NCBI RefSeq assembly: GCF_030815955.1
Contig: NZ_JAUSXK010000001.1
Coordinates: 868,001 to 932,000, forward strand
DNA from: Microbacterium murale
Lineage (GTDB): Bacteria; Actinomycetota; Actinomycetes; Actinomycetales; Microbacteriaceae
Direction: 5' to 3'
Length of the DNA: 64,000 nucleotides
Shown here piece by piece: positions 1 to 8,034 of this stretch. Position numbers and translations under genes: made by a program. The notes beneath the pieces were generated by a model. The model made no database searches and was not told the origin of the DNA. It saw only the letters and a program-made list of their open reading frames with translations. The stretch's first letter is position 1; every line of letters starts with the position of its first letter.

Positions 1-854
1 ACGAAGAACACGGCGACGACGGCGAGACCGCCGAGAACGACTGGGAAGTCACGACCGTTCACGGCTTGCAGGAGGACCTGCCCCATGCCAGGCCAGGCGA
101 ACACGGATTCGACGATGACGGTTCCGCCGAGCAACCCGCCGAGGTTGAGACCGGCGATGGTCAGGACGGGCACGAGCGCGTTCGGAGTCATCTGGCGGAT
201 GACGACTGCCGAATGGGCCTGGCCTCTGGCGTAACTGGCGCGGACGTAGTCGAGTCCCTGCTGTTCTCCCAGCGCCGAACCGATGAGCCGGAGGTAGAGC
301 GCGAACTGCGCTGTCGCAAGGCACGCGACGGGCAGGATCAGGCTCTGCGGACCCTGGTTGCCGAGAGACGGGAGCATCCTCAACAGCACCGAGAACACGA
401 AGGCGAGGAGGACCCCGAAGAGGAAGTCCGGGACCGCTTGCCGCAGCGACCCGATCCACAGAAGGCTCAGCCTCAACCAGTTCCAGCGGGTGATGAAGAT
501 CAGGAGAGCAACCAAGAGCGCAGCCCCGAGCCCGATCACGAACGATGTGATCGCAAGCTGAAAAGTCGCGGGGACGCGGTCGATCAGCAGGTCCAGTGCG
601 GGAACGTTCTGTCGGTATGAGTCGCCGACCGTACCGCGGAAGACTCCGGCGAGGAAGTCTCCGTACTGCATGAGGAGCGGACGATCGAATCCCAGGTTCG
701 CGTTGAACGCGTTGATCTCGGCTTCGGTTGCACCTTCGGGAAGGATGAGCGCGCCCGGCTTTCCGCTGAGCCGGCCAAGGAAGAAGCCGATGGTCAGCAC
801 GACGAACACGGTGATCAGCGCTTGAGCCAGCTTCCGAACGACATATCTCGGCAT
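1..854 (-). CDS. Peptide-type ABC transporter permease (DppB-like), 3' end outside window
   Basis: Inner-membrane permease of the dipeptide/oligopeptide/nickel ABC class. The reading frame is open from the ATG at 854 to the window edge, so about 284 residues are visible and the last roughly 30 are missing. A first membrane segment lies at about residues 9-27. It is followed by the usual extracytoplasmic stretch with LGFDRPLLMQYGDF, typical of DppB, and by the loop with VRASYARGQ and the segment GGTVIVESVFAWPGMG that marks the family C-terminal half. The start is supported by a GAGGAG-type ribosome site a few bases upstream. The gene diverges from the GntR regulator at 1093 and probably heads an operon running out of the window; the other subunits are not visible. 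The substrate cannot be told from sequence. Confidence 0.88.
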   Translation of the reverse strand, partial: MPRYVVRKLAQALITVFVVLTIGFFLGRLSGKPGALILPEGATEAEINAFNANLGFDRPLLMQYGDFLAGVFRGTVGDSYRQNVPALDLLIDRVPATFQLAITSFVIGLGAALLVALLIFITRWNWLRLSLLWIGSLRQAVPDFLFGVLLAFVFSVLLRMLPSLGNQGPQSLILPVACLATAQFALYLRLIGSALGEQQGLDYVRASYARGQAHSAVVIRQMTPNALVPVLTIAGLNLGGLLGGTVIVESVFAWPGMGQVLLQAVNGRDFPVVLGGLAVVAVFF

Positions 855-898
855 GTCTCTCCTCTCTGTGATGAAGCTCTTCATCGAGCGGATTGATA

Positions 899-1048
899 AA
901 CATCGGACATATTCGGGTAATGCCGATCTTGGGGCACATCACAAGGTGAATGGGTTTCCGAAATGTAAACTTCGGCGCTCAAATATGTTTCTTGAGGTCG
1001 TCGATGGGCCTCCAGCAAGTCCTCGCAGAAAACATTGGACATATTCGG
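899..1048. promoter_or_regulatory. Repeated operator-like sites between permease and GntR gene
   Basis: An 18-base site, AACAT(C/T)GGACATATTCGG, occurs at 899-916 and again at 1031-1048 with one mismatch, in the same orientation and 132 bases apart. A weaker copy in the opposite orientation, sharing the core ACATATT, lies at 978-995. The spacer is AT-richer than the surrounding genes and carries both divergent promoters. The second copy ends 45 bases before the GntR start codon, where an autoregulatory operator would be expected. Binding by the adjacent GntR protein is inference from position. No other feature is seen in 855-1092. Confidence 0.5.
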
Positions 1049-1092
1049 ATTGCAACGGTTATCGTTCAGGAAAACGATCACAAGGAGCACGG

Positions 1093-1824
1093 ATGCCAGC
1101 CGAGACAGACCTGGAGGTAGCCCGCATCCGGCCTGCCTATGATCAGGTCGCCAGCCAGCTGAAGCTACTGATCCTGAACGGATCGCTCGCTCCCGGCGAG
1201 CGCTTGCCCGCGGAATCGTCGCTTGCAGCGGCATTCGGAGTTTCGCGAAACACCGTTCGTGAAGCACTGCGGATGCTGAGCTCGGCAGGTCTCGTTCGGA
1301 CCGAGCGCGGGGTCACCGGAGGAACGTTCGTCGCGCAGATCGAACTGGACGACGTCAGTGAGTTTCTCGAATCCCGGCTCGGGCTTCTTGTCGGAAGCGA
1401 CAGCATCTCCCCCGCGGAACTCACCGAAGCACGCATCATGCTCGAAGTGCCGTGTGCGAGACAAGCCGCTCTCCGGCGCTCCGAAGAAGACCTCGACGAG
1501 TTGCAGACGCTCGTCGACGCCGAGCGGGACGACCGCACCGGCTGGAGCCGAGGCGAGCACAGCCATGAGTTCCACCTGCGCCTGCTCCGCGCGACAGGCA
1601 ACACCGTCCTCGAGTTGATGCTGGCTCCGGTCTTGTCGATCTCTCGCCCGAACATGCTGCAACCGAAACCCGGTACCTGGGATGCTGCGAACGACGATCA
1701 TGCCCGCATCCTCGATGCGGTCAGGCGTCGCGATGCTGAAGAGGCTGCGCGTCTCACTCTCGAGCATCTGCATCGCGTGCGAGAGATCAACGATCCGAAC
1801 TACCTGGGCGACCTGAACCCCTGA
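1093..1824 (+). CDS. GntR family transcriptional regulator, FadR/FCD subfamily
   Basis: DNA-binding regulator of 243 residues, the usual size for this subfamily. Residues about 14-80 form the winged helix-turn-helix: PAYDQVASQLK, then GERLPAESSLAAAFGVSRNTVREALRMLSSAGLV and a wing with GTFV. Residues about 105-230 are an all-helical FCD effector domain with His in HSHEFHLRLLRATGN and DDHARILDAVRRRD, positions that usually bind a metal or carboxylate ligand. The frame is open back to 853, but the ATG at 1093 is chosen because AAGGAG precedes it by 5 bases and the FadR domain begins there. It diverges from the permease gene and precedes the deaminase by 53 bases, so it probably controls both. 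The ligand is unknown. Confidence 0.88.
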   Translation: MPAETDLEVARIRPAYDQVASQLKLLILNGSLAPGERLPAESSLAAAFGVSRNTVREALRMLSSAGLVRTERGVTGGTFVAQIELDDVSEFLESRLGLLVGSDSISPAELTEARIMLEVPCARQAALRRSEEDLDELQTLVDAERDDRTGWSRGEHSHEFHLRLLRATGNTVLELMLAPVLSISRPNMLQPKPGTWDAANDDHARILDAVRRRDAEEAARLTLEHLHRVREINDPNYLGDLNP

Positions 1825-1877
1825 GTCATCCCCGACAGCGCCGTCGGTCATCAACCCCGAAGAAAGGACGCAACACC

Positions 1878-2330
1878 ATGACCGAAATCACAACCTCCGC
1901 TGTCACGATCACGCCGGAACTCGCTCGAAAGTGGATGAATATCGCCCTGGCCGAGGCAGACGCTGGTGCCGCGGAGGGCGGGCAGCCGATCGGATCGGTG
2001 CTTATCGGAGCCGACGGCGAAGTCCTTGGTCTCGGCCGCAACCGCTTCGCGCAGCGCGGCGATGTTTCGGCACATGCAGAGACCGAGGCTTTCTCCGATG
2101 CACCGTATCAAGAGTCCTACGAGGGAACGACGATGGTCACCACCGCGGAGCCGTGCTGGTACTGCTCGGGCCTCATCCGACAGTTCGGCATCTCTCGCGT
2201 CGTGATCGGCGCCGGCACCGGAACCGGTGGTGCCGCCTGGCTCGAGGAGCTCGGCCGCGAAGTGCACCGCATCAACGACCCCCGTTCGCTGGAGTTCCTC
2301 GAAGGACTGCGGGCCGGCTGGAAGAAGTAG
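1878..2330 (+). CDS. Fcy1-like cytosine/nucleoside deaminase family protein
   Basis: Zinc-dependent deaminase of 150 residues. The active-site motifs are H66-A67-E68 (zinc His and catalytic Glu) and P92-C93-W-Y-C96 (two zinc Cys). The order of motifs, the short length and the C-terminal pattern in which a Gly-rich loop is followed by EVHRINDPRSLEFLEGL resemble yeast-type cytosine deaminase more than tRNA adenosine deaminase. The expected chemistry is hydrolytic removal of ammonia from a pyrimidine or related ring; the exact substrate is not shown. It follows the GntR gene on the same strand with a GAAAGGA ribosome site and is probably co-transcribed with it. Its pairing with a divergent peptide-class permease suggests uptake and deamination of a nitrogenous heterocycle, which is inference. 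Confidence 0.8.
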   Translation: MTEITTSAVTITPELARKWMNIALAEADAGAAEGGQPIGSVLIGADGEVLGLGRNRFAQRGDVSAHAETEAFSDAPYQESYEGTTMVTTAEPCWYCSGLIRQFGISRVVIGAGTGTGGAAWLEELGREVHRINDPRSLEFLEGLRAGWKK

Positions 2331-2363
2331 TCCCAGCCAGCCCTGGCGGCTGAAGCGCGAGAC

Positions 2364-2849
2364 TCAGCCGGCGACCGCCCTGAGGAAACCGGCCACGTTC
2401 TCCTGCAGCCTCAGGATGCGCAGTTCGCGCGCCGTCTCCCGATCGAACCCCTCGTAGGCGAGCGGCGGCAGCCGGCGCACATTGTGCGAGCAGCCGAACT
2501 CCGCGCAGACCAGTGTGCCGATCGTGTCGCCCTTGCGTCCGGCGGCGCCTGCTTTGCGTGCCGAATACAGCTGCACGTCGTTGCGCAGGGTGACATCCTC
2601 GCACCACGAGCACTGCGCGCGCATGAGCACGCGCTGCTCGGCACGCTGCAGGAGCACCCCGACGAGTGTGTCGTCGACCTCGGTGACGACGTACGCGCGC
2701 CGGGGGAACTTGGCGTCGGACCAGCCGAGGTAGTCGATCCGGTCGAAGTCGATCTCGGTGAAGCCCTGCGGGAGAGACACGGAGGAGACCTCTTTGCGAG
2801 AGGCGTTGATGAAGGAGGCGCGGATGGCGCGCTCGTCGATGGGACGCAT
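2364..2849 (-). CDS. FBP-domain (EF-G-binding-type treble-clef zinc finger) protein
   Basis: Small cytoplasmic protein of 161 residues recognised as an FBP-domain protein, a family related to the C-terminal zinc finger of FusB-like EF-G-binding proteins. Cys80-x-x-Cys83 (CSWC) and Cys115/Cys120 (CAEFGC) form the treble-clef zinc site. The family signatures LGWSDAKFPRRAYV and the C-terminal RLQENVAGFLRAV are present. The start at MRPIDER (2849) is chosen because the domain begins there; upstream codons in the same frame are low-complexity and unconserved in type, and the ribosome site is weak. Members are widespread single-copy genes in actinobacteria. The role in translation or antibiotic tolerance is family inference only. 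It converges with the deaminase gene and is unlikely to belong to the catabolic operons. Confidence 0.8.
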   Translation of the reverse strand: MRPIDERAIRASFINASRKEVSSVSLPQGFTEIDFDRIDYLGWSDAKFPRRAYVVTEVDDTLVGVLLQRAEQRVLMRAQCSWCEDVTLRNDVQLYSARKAGAAGRKGDTIGTLVCAEFGCSHNVRRLPPLAYEGFDRETARELRILRLQENVAGFLRAVAG

Positions 2850-2887
2850 GGGAAGAACTGCTTTCTGATGTGAGGTGAGAAGGTCAC

Positions 2888-2908
2888 GGCATCCGTCAGA
2901 GGGATGCC
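2888..2908. other. Inverted repeat downstream of aminotransferase gene
   Basis: GGCATCC and GGATGCC form a perfect 7-base inverted repeat around a 7-base loop, in the 190-base gap between the aminotransferase stop (3040) and the FBP gene start (2849). It lies about 130 bases past the aminotransferase and has no T-tract, so a terminator role is only possible. The arms are also a word that is very common throughout this DNA. Nothing else is seen in the gap. Confidence 0.3.
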
Positions 2909-3039
2909 CGGTATGACGAGTCACCGGCGACGGGGGTTCCGCCTCCGGCTCGCACTCAGCCTCTGCCGCCGGCGCTCGACGCGCCTGCAACCGCCTTCCG
3001 CGCCCTCAGGGCGCACATCGAGAACAGCACCCGGCGAGT

Positions 3040-4131
3040 TTACACCCGCTCGACGATGGCGGCGAGGGAAGCCGCGACCCGGACGACGGGCTCGAGGGAC
3101 TCCTCCTCGCCGACCGTGATGCGGATGCCATCCTCACCGTACGCGCGGACGATGAGGCCCGCGTCCGCGAATTCCGCACGCGCTCGTGCCGTGCCGGGGC
3201 CGGTGGGCAGCCACACGAAGTTCGCCTGCGATCGGGGAATCGTCCAGCCCGACTCACGGAGCATCTGCGCGAGCCGATCGCGCCGCTCGGCGATCACCTT
3301 CACCCGCTCGAGCAGGGACTGCTCGGCGTCGAGACTGGCCAGCGCCGCCTCCTCGCCCTGCGCGGTTACGGAGAGCGGGATGCCCGCGATGCGCGCAGCC
3401 TCGAGCACGCGAGGATGCCCCACCGCGTAGCCCACGCGCAGCCCCGCCAGTCCGTACGCCTTGGAGAACGTGCGCAGCACGACCACGTTCTCGTGACCGG
3501 AGGCAATGACGCGCCGTCCATCGACGACGCCGGCATCCGTCACGAACTCGATATAGGCCTCGTCGAGCAGCACGAGCACGCCCGGCGGCACCCTCGCGAG
3601 GAACGCATCGAACGCAGTCTGCGTCACAGCCGTCCCCGACGGGTTGTTGGGGCTGCAGACGACGATGATCCGCGTGCGCTCCGTGACGGCGTCTGCCATG
3701 GCGTGGAGGTCGTGACGCTCATCCGCGTCCAAGGGCACCGCGACCGGCACAGCCCCGGAGATGTCAGCCATCCAGGGATATCCGTCGAATGAGCGCCAGG
3801 CGAAGAGTATCTCGTCGCCCGGTTCGCACAGCGCCAGCGCGAACTGCAGCAGCAGCGAAGTGGAGCCTGCGGCGACATGCACGGCATCTCCGGCGACGCC
3901 GAAGCGCTCGGCGATCCGCGCGCGCAACCGCGGCGCCGATGCGTCCGGGTAGCGGTTGAAGGAGACGGTCCGGTGCGCGGCATCCACGACGCCGGGCAAC
4001 GGGCCGAACGGATTCTCGTTGCTGGAGAGCTTGAACGCATCCCGTCCCGCCTGGGCACCCTGCTGGTACGCGGACCGTGCGGCGATCCGGGCGCGCACCG
4101 CGATCGGCGGCGCATCCGACCAGGGCCGCAT
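3040..4131 (-). CDS. Histidinol-phosphate/aromatic aminotransferase-like PLP enzyme
   Basis: Class I/II fold aminotransferase of 363 residues. Visible motifs are SNENPFGPLP (37-46, substrate and PLP region), AAGSTSLL (about 88-95), SPNNPSGT (160-167), LLDEAYIEF (188-196) and TFSKAYGLAGLRVGY with the PLP-binding Lys at 224. These match the HisC/Pat group. The start at 4131 overlaps the upstream stop as TGATG and has GGAG 8 bases before it; a longer start at 4155 has no ribosome site. It is the last gene of the operon starting at 13409. A second HisC-like enzyme would normally lie in a his operon, so this copy is more likely catabolic, transaminating an amino acid released by the M20 hydrolase. 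That role is inference. Confidence 0.85.
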   Translation of the reverse strand: MRPWSDAPPIAVRARIAARSAYQQGAQAGRDAFKLSSNENPFGPLPGVVDAAHRTVSFNRYPDASAPRLRARIAERFGVAGDAVHVAAGSTSLLLQFALALCEPGDEILFAWRSFDGYPWMADISGAVPVAVPLDADERHDLHAMADAVTERTRIIVVCSPNNPSGTAVTQTAFDAFLARVPPGVLVLLDEAYIEFVTDAGVVDGRRVIASGHENVVVLRTFSKAYGLAGLRVGYAVGHPRVLEAARIAGIPLSVTAQGEEAALASLDAEQSLLERVKVIAERRDRLAQMLRESGWTIPRSQANFVWLPTGPGTARARAEFADAGLIVRAYGEDGIRITVGEEESLEPVVRVAASLAAIVERV

Positions 4132-5312
4132 CAGGCGCGCTCCAGTCGTCGCCATGCGAGTTCGGCGAGCACGGATGCCTGCTCTCCGAGCACCGAGTCG
4201 TCGAACACCGCGCGTTCGGAGTGCAGGGGCCCGGAGCCGGCGTCGGGTGCAGCGCCGAGGAACACCAGAGTTCCCGGCACCTCGTCGAGCACGTACGCGA
4301 AATCCTCCGAGGCCATCGACGGCGTCTCGAGGCGGGTGACGCGCTCTGAGCCGACCAGTTCATCGAGCACGTCGAGCACGAAGGCCGTCTCGGCTGGATC
4401 GTTGTACGTCACCGGGTACGAGGCGATGAACTCGCTCTCCAGGGTGCAGCCGTTCGCGACGGCGATGCCCTCGAGCATGAGCGGGAGCTGCTCGCGGACC
4501 GTTTCCAGCGTCGGCTTCGAGAGGGTTCTGATGTTCGCCTCCAACTGCACCTCGGCCGCCAGCACATTGCTCGCGGCCGAGTCGCTGCTCAATCGGGTGA
4601 TCGAGATCACCGCCTGATCGGTGGCGGGAAGGCGACGAGCAGCGAAGGTCTGGACGGCGAGGATGAGCTGGGCGGCGACAGGGACGGGATCGATGCCGTT
4701 CTGCGGGAACGCGGCGTGCCCGCCGGTTCCGCGCAGCGTCATGCGCAGCGCGGACGCGCTGGCCATCATCGAGCCTTGTCGGGTGACGAGCTGCCCGCGC
4801 TCGAGTGTGCATTCGACGTGGATCGCGTAGGCCGCGACCGGGCGCTCACCCGCGGCATCCAGCACACGCTCCTCGAGCATGATCCGGCCGCCGGCCTGCC
4901 CCTCCTCCCCTGGTTGGAACATGAAGACGACGGTACCGGGGAGCTCTTCGCGGCGCGCGACGAGCAGGCGGACCGCGCCGAGGAGGCCGGCCATGTGCAG
5001 ATCGTGTCCGCACGCGTGCATGCGCCCGGAGGTCGAGGCGAACTCCAGCCCGGTGGCTTCGTGGACGGGAAGGCCGTCCATGTCGGCGCGCAGCAGCACG
5101 ACCGGTCCGGCCCTGCCGCCGCGGAGCACCGCGGTCACCGAGGTGAGAGCAGTGCCGGTCGTGATCTCCAGCCCGAGCCCGGCGAGTTCACGCAGGAGCA
5201 CCTCTTGCGTGCGCGGCAGGTCGAGTCCAAGCTCGACCACCTGATGCAGCTCGCGTCTGACCGCGACCAGGTTGTCCTGTAGTGCTGCGGCATCCGCCTC
5301 GAATCGCGTCAT
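4131..5312 (-). CDS. M20 family metallo-amidohydrolase (hippurate/IAA-amino acid hydrolase type)
   Basis: Cytoplasmic two-metal amidohydrolase of 393 residues that should cleave an N-acyl bond of an amino acid. Motifs in order: LLRADMDGLPV (73-83), MHACGHDLHMA (98-108), FQPGEEGQAGG (132-142), a dimerisation domain beginning around GTGGHAAFPQNGIDPV, and a late METAL/active segment ETPSMASEDFAYVLDE. These fit the AbgA/hippuricase clade rather than succinyl-diaminopimelate desuccinylase. It lies after the ATPase gene of the transport operon and overlaps the aminotransferase start. Its own ATG overlaps the stop of a short relic of another ATPase gene (5309-5368). The context suggests import of an N-acylated or carbamoylated amino acid, hydrolysis, then transamination. 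Confidence 0.88.
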   Translation of the reverse strand: MTRFEADAAALQDNLVAVRRELHQVVELGLDLPRTQEVLLRELAGLGLEITTGTALTSVTAVLRGGRAGPVVLLRADMDGLPVHEATGLEFASTSGRMHACGHDLHMAGLLGAVRLLVARREELPGTVVFMFQPGEEGQAGGRIMLEERVLDAAGERPVAAYAIHVECTLERGQLVTRQGSMMASASALRMTLRGTGGHAAFPQNGIDPVPVAAQLILAVQTFAARRLPATDQAVISITRLSSDSAASNVLAAEVQLEANIRTLSKPTLETVREQLPLMLEGIAVANGCTLESEFIASYPVTYNDPAETAFVLDVLDELVGSERVTRLETPSMASEDFAYVLDEVPGTLVFLGAAPDAGSGPLHSERAVFDDSVLGEQASVLAELAWRRLERA

Positions 5313-5368
5313 CGGAACAGCATCCTCTCGCCGAGCACTGGCACGGCGTCCAGGTGGTCCGAGCGTAT
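5309..5368 (-). pseudogene. Relic of the 3' end of a DppF-type ATPase gene
   Basis: In the 88-base gap after the intact ATPase gene, the minus strand encodes 19 codons reading IRSDHLDAVPVLGERMLFR and a stop. This matches the C-terminal end of the intact neighbour, which has TRDLLDAVPVLGERMQFA near its end (about 5430-5480). A stop codon lies just upstream in the relic frame, so it cannot be translated as a gene. The relic stop overlaps the M20 start as ATGA, the usual spacing of operon genes here. The two DNA copies have many synonymous differences, so this is an old or foreign duplicate rather than a recent one. It suggests the M20 gene once followed a different ATPase gene. Confidence 0.6.
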
Positions 5369-5400
5369 TCAGCGGGAACGAACCTGAGAATGTGCACCGA

Positions 5401-6213
5401 TCATATGGATGACTGATCCCGCTGTGCGAATCCCCCAGGACCGGCGGCGAACTGCATCCGCTCGCCCAGCACGGGGACCGCGTCCAGGAGGTCCCGCGTG
5501 TACGGGTCGTCCGGTTCTGCCAAGAGCGCCTCTGTCGGCCCCGATTCCACGAGTCGGCCGTGCCTCATGACGTAGACCTCGTCGCTGATGTATCGGACCA
5601 CCGCGAGGTTGTGCGAGATGAACAGCATCGAGATTCCGAGTTCCTCCTGGAGCTCTCGCAGCAGATTCAGGATCGCCCCCTGCACCGAGACGTCCAATGC
5701 ACTCGTCACCTCGTCGGCGAGCAGCACAGATGGCTCTCCGGCGAGCGCACGGGCGATCGTGATCCGTTGACGCTGGCCTCCCGAGAAGGCGCCCGGCCGA
5801 TCTGCGGCCCGGTCGGGGTCGAGGTGGACCTGCGTGAGGAGTTCGCGCACGCGGGCGACACGCTCAGCCCGACTCCAACGGCGCCCCGTGGCCCGCAGCG
5901 CCTCGGCGATCGAGTCACCGACCGGCATGAGCGGATCCAGGGCCGAGAACGGGTCCTGGAAAACGAGCTGCATACGCCGCCGGGCGCGCCGCGCGAGTGC
6001 CCCGCCACCGACGGCGAGATCACCATCGACCCGGATCGTTCCGGCTTCAGGTCGCACCAGGCCTACGGCAGCAGCAGCGATCGTGCTCTTGCCGGAGCCG
6101 GACTCGCCGACCAGGCCGACCGTTCGGCCCTTCGGCACGGTCAGGCTCACCCGGTCGACCACCGTCGTGCGGCCGTAGCGGACGCTGAGGTTCTCGATCT
6201 CGAGCGCGTTCAT
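5401..6213 (-). CDS. Peptide-type ABC transporter ATP-binding protein (DppF/OppF-like)
   Basis: Cytoplasmic ATPase of 270 residues powering the importer encoded just upstream. Walker A GESGSGKST is at 36-44, the Q-loop is in LVFQDPFSALDPLMPVGDSI, the ABC signature is FSGGQRQRITIARALAG, Walker B is VLLADEVTSALD (Val where Pro is usual in DEPTSALD), and the switch His is in FISHNLAVV. The C-terminal oligopeptide-type tail YTRDLLDAVPVLG is followed by a short divergent end. The start MNALEIENLSVRYG at 6213 overlaps the preceding stop as ATGA; the longer frame upstream belongs to no domain. It pairs with the ATPase half of the fusion protein at 6210-8033. Confidence 0.92.
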   Translation of the reverse strand: MNALEIENLSVRYGRTTVVDRVSLTVPKGRTVGLVGESGSGKSTIAAAAVGLVRPEAGTIRVDGDLAVGGGALARRARRRMQLVFQDPFSALDPLMPVGDSIAEALRATGRRWSRAERVARVRELLTQVHLDPDRAADRPGAFSGGQRQRITIARALAGEPSVLLADEVTSALDVSVQGAILNLLRELQEELGISMLFISHNLAVVRYISDEVYVMRHGRLVESGPTEALLAEPDDPYTRDLLDAVPVLGERMQFAAGPGGFAQRDQSSI

Positions 6214-8033
6214 GCCGTCACCTCCTCTGAGTTCACGGCGCGTGCCTGATAGTCGGCCGCGACGGCGTCCTCCGCCACCGCGCCCGCTGCGAGATCGGCC
6301 GGAATCACCGGCAACGGCTTGGTGCGGTCGGACGTCATGTCGGGGAGGCACGCGATGAGCGCCTTCGTGTACGGGTGGGTCGCATCTTCGCGGATGCGGG
6401 CCGCATCGAGCATCTCGACGGCGAGACCGTCCTTCATCACGATCACCCGGTCGCAGAATGCCGAGACGAGCGCGATGTCGTGAGAGATGAAGATGATCGC
6501 AGCCCCGGTCTCCTCCTGCACTCGGCGCAGCACTCCCATGACCTGGTGCTGCACGGTGACATCCAACGCGGTGGTCGGCTCGTCGGCGATGATGAGCTTC
6601 GGCGTGCCGGTGAGCGCCATGCCGATCATCGCCCTCTGCCGCATGCCTCCGGAGAACTCGTGCGGGTACTGCTTGAGCCTGCGGGCCGCGTCGTCGATCT
6701 GGACGGCCTGCAGCGCCGATACCGCACGGGTGCGGGCCTCAGCCCGGCCCATCCCCATATGCACTTCTGGCACCTCGGACATCTGCCGGCCGATGGTCAG
6801 AGCCGGATTCAACGACGTGAGCGGGTCCTGGAAGACCATGCCCAGCTCGACGCCCAGACGGGCCCGGTCGACATCCGGCACGGTGAGATCCAGGTCATCG
6901 AAGCGGTGCGTCGACGACGTGATCATCGCCGGAGACTCGAGCAGACCGGCCAGCGCCATCGCGGTGAGGGATTTGCCCGACCCTGACTCACCGACGATTC
7001 CGACCACCTCTCCCGGTGCGATACGCAGGTCGACGCCGCTCACTCGCTCGACGGTTCCTCCGTCCGGTGTGGGGAACGCGATGTGCAGATCGGTGATCTC
7101 GGCGATCTCGGACGGCTTCGGGCTCAGCGCGGCGCTCGTCGAAGGAAGCCTGCGGGTGAAGCGGCGCCGTGTGTGCGCGCCGGCCACTGCCCCTACTGCC
7201 TGGGCGGTCACTGCGCGCAGGCCGCTGCCTGGCGTCTTCGCCACCGCCTCGCTGAGCATCGTGAACACGATGCCGGCGAGCACGATCGCGAGCCCTGGTC
7301 CGAGCGCGGCGAGCGGATTGATGTAGATGCGAAGGTTGCCCTCCTGCAGCATCCGTCCCCAGTCGTACTCCGGCGCCTGCACGCCGAGCCCGAGGAACGA
7401 TAGTCCCGCGAACGACAACAGAGTCACGCTCGCCGTGGCCGCGGCGTTCACGAGCAACGGGTTGGCGATATTCGGCAGCACATGCCGCCTGAGGATGCCG
7501 AACGGCCCGACTCCGACGACCTTCGCCGCGCGCACGAAGTCGCGGCCGGAGATCGAGGATGCCAGGTTGTAGACGAGCCGGGCATGCGAGGGGATGCCGG
7601 CCAGACCGATCGCGAGCATCGCGCCTGTGGCGCTCGCGCTCCAGATCACGGTGATGAAGAGGACGAGCAGCAGGCTCGGGAAGGCGAGCAGGATGTCGAG
7701 CAGACCCATCAGCCAGCGCCGCGGATATCGCGGCAGGATGGCCCCGATCAGCCCGAAGGCGATACCGCCGACGATGGCGATCACTGTCGCCCCCATCGCG
7801 AGCACGAGCGACAGCCGCGCAGCCGTCATCACACGGGCGAAGATGTCACGCCCGAGCTCGTCGGTGCCGAAGGGATGAGCCAAGCTCGCCGGGCTCAACC
7901 GGTCGGGGACTGAGGTCGTCGACGCCGCATCCCCCCAGACGATCGGTCCGATCACGGCGATCGTGACGAGCAGGACTGTGCCTGCGATGCCGACGACGGC
8001 AGGGACGGTGATGCGGCGGCGATGAGTCTTCAT
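6210..8033 (-). CDS. Peptide-type ABC transporter permease-ATPase fusion (DppC-DppD)
   Basis: Single 607-residue protein joining a DppC-type permease to a DppD-type ATPase. Residues about 8-275 carry six membrane segments, the extracytoplasmic HPFGTDELGRDIFARVM motif of DppC and the loop SGRDFVRAAKVVGVGPFGILRRHVLPN. After a linker of about 40 residues the ATPase begins near 308: Walker A GESGSGKS, Q-loop MVFQDPLTSLNP, signature FSGGMRQRAMIGMALTG, Walker B LIIADEPTTALD and switch His in FISHDIALV. Such fusions are a known actinobacterial arrangement. It sits between the DppB permease and the DppF ATPase, with 1-4 base spacings, completing one importer with the binding protein at 9078-10664. 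Confidence 0.93.
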   Translation of the reverse strand: MKTHRRRITVPAVVGIAGTVLLVTIAVIGPIVWGDAASTTSVPDRLSPASLAHPFGTDELGRDIFARVMTAARLSLVLAMGATVIAIVGGIAFGLIGAILPRYPRRWLMGLLDILLAFPSLLLVLFITVIWSASATGAMLAIGLAGIPSHARLVYNLASSISGRDFVRAAKVVGVGPFGILRRHVLPNIANPLLVNAAATASVTLLSFAGLSFLGLGVQAPEYDWGRMLQEGNLRIYINPLAALGPGLAIVLAGIVFTMLSEAVAKTPGSGLRAVTAQAVGAVAGAHTRRRFTRRLPSTSAALSPKPSEIAEITDLHIAFPTPDGGTVERVSGVDLRIAPGEVVGIVGESGSGKSLTAMALAGLLESPAMITSSTHRFDDLDLTVPDVDRARLGVELGMVFQDPLTSLNPALTIGRQMSEVPEVHMGMGRAEARTRAVSALQAVQIDDAARRLKQYPHEFSGGMRQRAMIGMALTGTPKLIIADEPTTALDVTVQHQVMGVLRRVQEETGAAIIFISHDIALVSAFCDRVIVMKDGLAVEMLDAARIREDATHPYTKALIACLPDMTSDRTKPLPVIPADLAAGAVAEDAVAADYQARAVNSEEVTA

Positions 8034-8034
8034 C

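Noticed and set aside
2347..2370. CGGCTG/CAGCCG hairpin between the deaminase and FBP genes as a terminator.
   Set aside because: Only six pairs with a 12-base loop, and it runs into the FBP coding end; too weak to call.
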